From Spirometra erinaceieuropaei (taxonomy: Eukaryota; Platyhelminthes; Cestoda; Diphyllobothriidea; Diphyllobothriidae), in contig CACRXP010000067.1 in NCBI GenBank assembly GCA_902702965.1, forward strand, positions 1,452,359 to 1,516,358: a stretch of 64,000 nt of DNA, in the 5' to 3' direction. Made by a program: the position numbers and the translations under genes. The first letter of the stretch is position 1. Every line of letters begins with the position of its first letter. The notes beneath the pieces were generated by a model that saw only the letters and a list, made by a program, of their open reading frames with translations, searched no databases and was not told where the DNA came from. This document shows positions 58,213 to 64,000 of this stretch, one piece after another.

Positions 58213-58392
58213 CGCTATAATTACTTCGCGCGGTCACTGGCTCCTGCCAAGGTGGTTCGTAAAACCGAATATGGGCAAATAAATTTCTAAACTATGACAA
58301 CTAAAAATGGGCGAGGGAGTGTGAGTAAAAGTATGGTTTGGGACAAATCAGCAAACCAGGTTAGGCTGAATGATGAAAGGGTGAGGGTAGGG
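58213..58392. other. Intergenic, nothing recognised
   Basis: Short unannotated stretch before the palindromic element. Confidence 0.3.
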
Positions 58393-58394
58393 TA

Positions 58395-59390
58395 CAGTGC
58401 GTGACCTATCTCATGCAATGTTGGCTGAAATTCTGGAATGCGTTTTCGATAAGGAAGGATTACTTGGTCGCGGTTGTAAAACTGATTATCTTGCGGCATA
58501 CTCCTAGAACATTTCGGACTCGGCAGGATGTCGGCTTTTGAATGCACTTCTTTTCGATCTCCTGTAGAAAACGTGCTCGGTAAAAAAGGACTACTTAAGT
58601 AGCATGCATTTTTCCCATTGAGTTTCGACGGTCTTGGAAATTCAAATATATTTTAGAGAAACCATAAACAAAAGTATGCTTTCTTTGAGTCAGTCAATAG
58701 AGAATCACGTCTTCTTTATATTTTATATTTAAGGAAGGAGTATAATTAGGTTTTTTAAAAAGTTTCTAATTATAAGACTTTTTCCGACCGCGAAATGTCC
58801 ATTCACATAGCATCGTATCTGTCCGTTTACTACTGCTCCTCATGAAATGTACAACATGGTTCGCATCCATTGCAAAATTTTATGAACTCTGTATGATATC
58901 TCTTTAATGACATAGAAAAATATGTAATATTCTTTACGCGGAACGAATGCACTTTGTAGAGTGAAATCACTAAGCGCTAATGCAAAGAATGATCAGGCGC
59001 CAAATTATTCGGCAATTAGAAAGCTTTTTTAAAACCTAATTATAATCCTTCCTTAAATATAAAATATAACGAAGACGTGATTCTCTATTGATTGGCTAAA
59101 AGAAAGCATACTTTTGTTTATGGTTTCTATAAAATATGTTTGAATTTCCAAGACCATCGAAAATCAATGGGAAAAATGCATGCTATATAAGTGGTCATTT
59201 TTTACCAAGCACGCTTTCTACAGGAGATTGAAAATAAGTGCATTTAAAAGCCGACATCCTGCCGAGTCCGAAGTGTTTTAAGAGTATGCCACATGATAAT
59301 CACTGTTAAAACTACGGCCAGGTAATCCTTCCTAATCGAAAACGCATTTTAGACTTTCAGCCAACATTTCTAGAGATCGGTCACTCACTG
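58395..59390 (+). mobile_element. Palindromic element, family A, complete
   Basis: The 996-bp element is flanked by TA (58393-58394, 59391-59392). The left end CAGTGCGTGACCTATCTC is inverted at the right as gagatcggtcactcactg. The orientation of the central part is as in 17664-18660. Arm markers include ctcctgtagaaaacgtgctc and the inverse cacgctttctacaggag. Family F sequence starts directly at its right edge (cgtatgcacaaaaaattg), although the left flank is not F. Confidence 0.85.
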
Positions 59391-59392
59391 TA

Positions 59393-59970
59393 CGTATGCA
59401 CAAAAAATTGTCTTTTGAATTCTTCAATGGGAATTTTCGCAATTTATGGTGTCAGTAAATCCAAGTCCAAAAAGTCATAAAAGAATCTCGATCAGTTTTA
59501 AAATTAGATGAAACTCTTTACTTGTCTACCGTGCTAGTACCAGGACAACCGATACAACGTTCACAACAATGACAACTACCAATGAATACGGTCTTGATTT
59601 AGTGCAGAAAACAGTCTTTCCAACCACCTGCAAAAGTTGACATTTTGGGCTTGATTAAATTCGATTAATATTCCGAAAATTCCTTCATTTAACTTTATTT
59701 GTGATATGAGACATCGTTGAGGTAGGAACTCGTTCAGTCCAAAAACATTTCGTTTTCATAAAGCTTTCGTGACGGCTGACCGATTATTCGACGAGGTCTG
59801 TATTGAGAAGCTTGTAATACGGTGTGCGATGTGTGCATTATGAACTTCCGCTTGTTCGCCTTTTCTTTTTAATCACTTCGATAGGACCTTAAATGTACAG
59901 GTCTGAGGAGATTTTATGAAAGAGCTTATATATGCTCGCTAAATTGTCTTTTGAACTTTAAAAGACCATT
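59393..59970 (+). repeat. Family F, single-orientation copy plus fragment
   Basis: 59393-59850 follows 57068-57238 and then the inverse of 55995-56284, so it is a longer version of one arm. 59870-59970 (aatcacttcgataggacctt) restarts at the position seen at 57010, giving a second partial unit. Confidence 0.7.
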
Positions 59971-61084
59971 TAAAAAATCGCCCTCTCACATGGCAGTTAT
60001 TTGGAGAATGAAAATTGTTGCCGTTTTCCAAGCAGCTAAACATGTTTGAGCCGGGGAGTAGAAGATTGCCCCAACCAATAGGCAGTTCCTTGCCTACCGC
60101 GGAAAGGAAATGATCTGCAGACAGGGTTTCTCCTCTCCCTGTTTCATCTCATTCCCTTCAAAGTGAATGGGAATGGGAAAAGAGCGAGCAATTTCAGCAT
60201 AAAAAGGACACACAATCTCCCATCTATCAGACGGCCACGCCCCGAGGACTAGAAGGGAACAGATCGGAATTTCTTTCTGAACAGTTCTTGCGGAACTAAG
60301 CCCCCTCACCCCTGTTCCCATGTGCTTCTTCGGGACTAAAAAGGGAGCGCATTATTTTGAATCAGAATAAGGCCTCAGTTGGATGAAGTATTTGCAGTCT
60401 GCTTTTGGTGAAACACACGGAAATACGTGTCCCCCGTGATAAATTCCAGGGACACTTAGTCCCGTATCTTTACCCTTCCGGAGTGCGTGCGTATTTTTGA
60501 GTCCTGTCATGTTTTTGTACTGTCTTTCCTGGAACAAAAATTTAGACGGGAAGATTAATATCCCCGTGTTTAACATACCAAGGATTGTGGAATAGTTAAA
60601 CCACATACTGTGTATACACCTCCACTCGTGTCCGGGATCGACAATATACTTAAAACTAAAGTACCTCCCATCTTTAAGATTGAGGTTTGAATGACAATTT
60701 GTATATATAGAACGAATATAAAGAATGAGAGTAATTTACAGGCATTCGACGCCATAATGTCACACCTTTCACACTCATTCAACGTCAGGGCAATGAATAC
60801 CCTGTAACAGTAGCGGCTTTATTATTAACGCGACTTAACCACTTAACGTTAGATTTTTCTCAAACGGAAAATTAGTGGCTCGTAATTTGACAACTTCAAC
60901 AGTAGATGCGAAGGCAGGTCGGCAGCAGAAGTATATGACCAGTAAGCACCATTTCTTCCAGTATAAAATTTGCAAAAAACCTGATTTACAGCCTGAGATC
61001 TAGAAAGAGTATTTATTCACACTTTTCTGCAAACGCTATGCAAACAAATGGAGAAGGTTCATACTACCAGAATGATCACTGTTA
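59971..61084. other. Intergenic, nothing recognised
   Basis: No supported gene, repeat or RNA. Confidence 0.35.
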
Positions 61085-61823
61085 ACGACGGCTTTTTAAT
61101 GCCTGCTTTCAAATGAACTTCCCGCCGCCTGCACGCAAAAACTACACTATCTACTTAATGAATACTTAAATAGCATGCTTTTTTCGGATAATTTTCTATA
61201 CCCTTAAAAAGTTAATTATATTTCAATGCATAAAATATTCATTTCTTCGCTTATTTGATAGATAATTACGTCTTCTTCCAATTTTAAACTCGAAAGAGGG
61301 ACGTATTTCGCTTTTAGAAAGTTCCTAATTGTGGGATTTTTAAATACCGTAAAATGGCCGTTCATAAATCGTCATGTCTCTGCATTTACCAATGTGGCTT
61401 GTAAAGCTGACAATATGGATCAAATCCACTGTTAAATTTTATTGGCGAATTGGAAAAGATTTTGAAAACCGAATTATATCCTTCCATCGAGTACAATATT
61501 GGAAGAAGACGTCATTTTCTATCGAATGTGCGGATGAATGAATATTTTTATGTATGTTTTCTATGAAATACAGTTAAGTTTTAAAGGGTAGGGAAAATCA
61601 TTCACAAAAAATGCATGCTATATGTAGTCATTTTTTACAGAGTGTAGTTTTTGCATGCAGCCGGAGGGAAATTCATTTGAAATCTGGCATTCTGTGGTAA
61701 ATGAAATATTATAGAATTATGTTGCAGGCCGACCAGTTTTACAACCCAACTTAATTAATCTTTTCGAAACGAAAACGCATTTGTGAATTTCGGTTGACAT
61801 TTCATGAGCTAGCCCATCTACTA
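61085..61823. mobile_element. Palindromic element, family B, truncated
   Basis: The left arm starts inside the element (ctttcaaatgaacttcccgc). The centre stops at ccactgttaaattttatt and jumps to gcgaattggaaaag, so half of the centre is deleted. The right arm is complete to catctacta followed by TA (61824-61825). No ORF. Confidence 0.8.
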
Positions 61824-61825
61824 TA

Positions 61826-64000
61826 GATTTGTCCAGCATCTACCGCACTATCGACTTCTCTCTACGCCTGGACCCGGTGCGAATTCAGAGCCGAGGAACC
61901 AGGACGAGGGTTAAGGCGCAGGTGACTGGCACGACCAGCGACTTTAGCCAACCACGGCATCACAACGATTCAGAAAGATGAAGAGTATGTGCGAGCAGTC
62001 ATGATCACGATCAGCGGAGGCGCAAGCGCATCCACTGGCAAAGAACCGGATGCCAGAGAACTGCCATTGCAAACCATGGTCCGCTGGACCTGACATAACA
62101 GACACTTGCAATCCTTGAGGCCCCTAAGGTGCTTACACAAAACATCTTAGGCAGAACTTGAAAGATCAAAATGCATCAGCTTGTGTAAGTCTCTGCTCCA
62201 GGACCGAAAACACATTTAACCAAGAAACAAGCATGCACAGAGAGTGGGCTGGTGTCAAAGACATCACTCCCGAGAACGAGGGTCTTCGCGGTTGTCAAGT
62301 CCAAGTGGCAAGTCCAAGAGCCACTGAAAGACCTACTTAAGATTAAACTGCCAAAATTTTACAAGACGATCTGAAAAGCCTGATACTTGTATCAGGTGGC
62401 GTGCAAGTTTTATCTCACAGAAGCAATGACTCACGGTCCGATTGCAGTGCCGTTCCAACATGAATCCTCCGTCGCCATCGAGGAAAACAGATAAGGCGAT
62501 TCATGACAAATTGCCGAACTTGCATCTGCCCACAGCCGCTTGATAGTTTGTACCTTTAGGGAAGACGAAAAAAATGATCAAGTATGAAAACGAGAGAAGC
62601 AGGAAGCATACCAATCAGGACTTACGTGATAAATGTACGAGATTTCTAACGTTATACATTTTGCTTAGCCGAATACCTCGCTTGGAAGGGGCTTTGCTCT
62701 TAGACGAAACGTGCACAAAAGCTATTTTATCAACGAAAGACTCCATGATTTGGGGTTAAGATCATTGTTAAGACCATTTCTCTTGCCGCTAACACTCTAA
62801 GACTATACCATCGCTGCTTATCTATCATAGAACATTGTTAAACCTATCATCGCTAGCTTAAAAATGCTTACTTTGGCTAGGGAATGTGTGTATAACACAG
62901 CCATACTCAGGCAAACGGAGTCTACCCTTTTGTAAGCGCCGATCAATAAATCTATATGAGTTTATATAAGTCCTAAAATTCAGTAGTAACTTCTAAAGGC
63001 AGTGTTTAGTTTTAACGTACCAGCGATTTCCACGCACGTGCAAGTATCCCTCAAGTGACCCATCTTTCCCGGCATTTTGATTTTTAGCATACGCTGGGAT
63101 AATTTTGTGCAGTCACATTCCTCACAATAGGTAGTTTGGTAATACCAGGGGGCAGAACATTGGCAGTTGAGCAATATTTTATTATTTATTAAACAATTCT
63201 GTGATATATCTACAGTTGTAAGTAGGGACGTGTATGCAAACAGCTGTGAGGAAAGTGGTTTGAGCAAACACTGAAATAATAGCTGTGCTGTTCATGGCGA
63301 AAATATTTTCAGCAGTAGCAAACAGACTATTTTAATTTTTTCGCTGACGCTACTTTGAAAAAGACGTGAGGGACGTGGCTTTTCATCAGTGAAATATCCC
63401 AACAAAGTATTTTTGTAAGGTATTTGATAGGAGCTCTTTCGGTTGATTCAAGGCATATTCTACGCAGACGTTTGTCGTTGAACCTCATTTTCTTTCTCGA
63501 TTATGTAGTATAATTAAGCGAGCCTACAAATGCGGCCCAACCCCTCATTTGCATGAAAAATAACCTCCGAGAACTCATCAAAAGCTTCTAAGGACTGCCT
63601 GATTTAGAAGGCTTTTACAGACACAAAATACACAGTCTGTAATTTCGGGAAGTCAAATGAGAACTCGGAAATGCTCAAATTATTCCCTGACACTTCAAGG
63701 ACGTCAGGGAATTCAACTGGCTCCACTGTCGCCAGGAAGCACTTGACGATTTTGCAAGAAAAATTTCTTTTGTTCCACAGGAAATGTCGCCCTTGTGGTT
63801 GCAGGTACTAATTACATATATTTCGATTTCTTTGTCTATGACATGTAGCCTTGCTAATAAACTTATTCCTGTATATCACTTGTTTGTAAAAGAATTCAAG
63901 AAAATCGTCGTCCTAGTCAAATACATCTAGAACTATGCAATACCTGAAACATAGAATTTTACTGACTTCTTTCTCGAAACACATCAACATCGTAAATCTT
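61826..64000. other. Intergenic, no recognised gene
   Basis: GC-moderate to about 62500, then AT-rich. Short frames (62158-62340, 62574-62759, 62980-63267) have no recognised motifs. 61835-61850 (gcatctaccgcac) echoes family D or E. Confidence 0.35.

Overview
The window looks like nuclear DNA of a flatworm, most probably a diphyllobothriidean tapeworm (Spirometra, Dibothriocephalus or Schistocephalus/Ligula group). This is inferred from the type and density of retroelement remnants: Penelope-like elements with GIY-YIG ends, a degenerate LINE with a C2H2 finger, and tRNA-derived SINEs. Other support is the AT-rich gene deserts, degenerate TTAGGG-like runs and almost no long ORFs. No rRNA, functional tRNA, CRISPR array, operon or prokaryotic gene organisation was seen. 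The genus is not proven by the sequence.

Layout. 1-2700: fragments of a palindromic DNA-transposon family and a 100-bp direct repeat. 2710-3358 (minus): a frame-shifted, protein-like ORF pair that I do not recognise. 3477-4675: 5'-truncated Penelope-like element (PLE) with GIY-YIG endonuclease. 5012-7644: a tRNA-like SINE split by a 399-bp MITE with 9-bp target duplications, then a second copy of that MITE carrying a nested 1-kb Tc1/mariner-type palindrome. 10111-10355: CAT/CAC/CTT microsatellite. 11416-11960: second PLE remnant running into a strong 42-bp hairpin. 12495-12893 (minus): the best host-gene candidate, a small secreted cystatin-like protein. 13495-15766 is repeated in opposite orientation at 47045-49315. 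16040-20100 and 31190-33610 hold a GC-rich 450-bp repeat (family D), SINEs and PLE ends. 20100-31190 is mostly degenerate, AT-rich and gene-free. 33880-46670 holds PLE ends, SINE pairs and a head-to-head PLE bounded by a 13-bp target duplication. 51540-52590 is a dead LINE. 53057-61823 holds two more palindromic elements, one further 1-kb copy and an inverted-repeat family (F). 61824-64000 has nothing I recognise.

The features do not form a pathway; the window is an archive of nested mobile elements. Its most unusual aspect is how many elements are built as inverted repeats: the 1-kb palindromes, twin PLE ends, head-to-head SINE pairs, pseudo-tRNAs framed by inverted 14-mers and a long hairpin. 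The PLE 3' ends carry hammerhead-ribozyme-like cores. All comparisons were made by eye; no identity values were computed.
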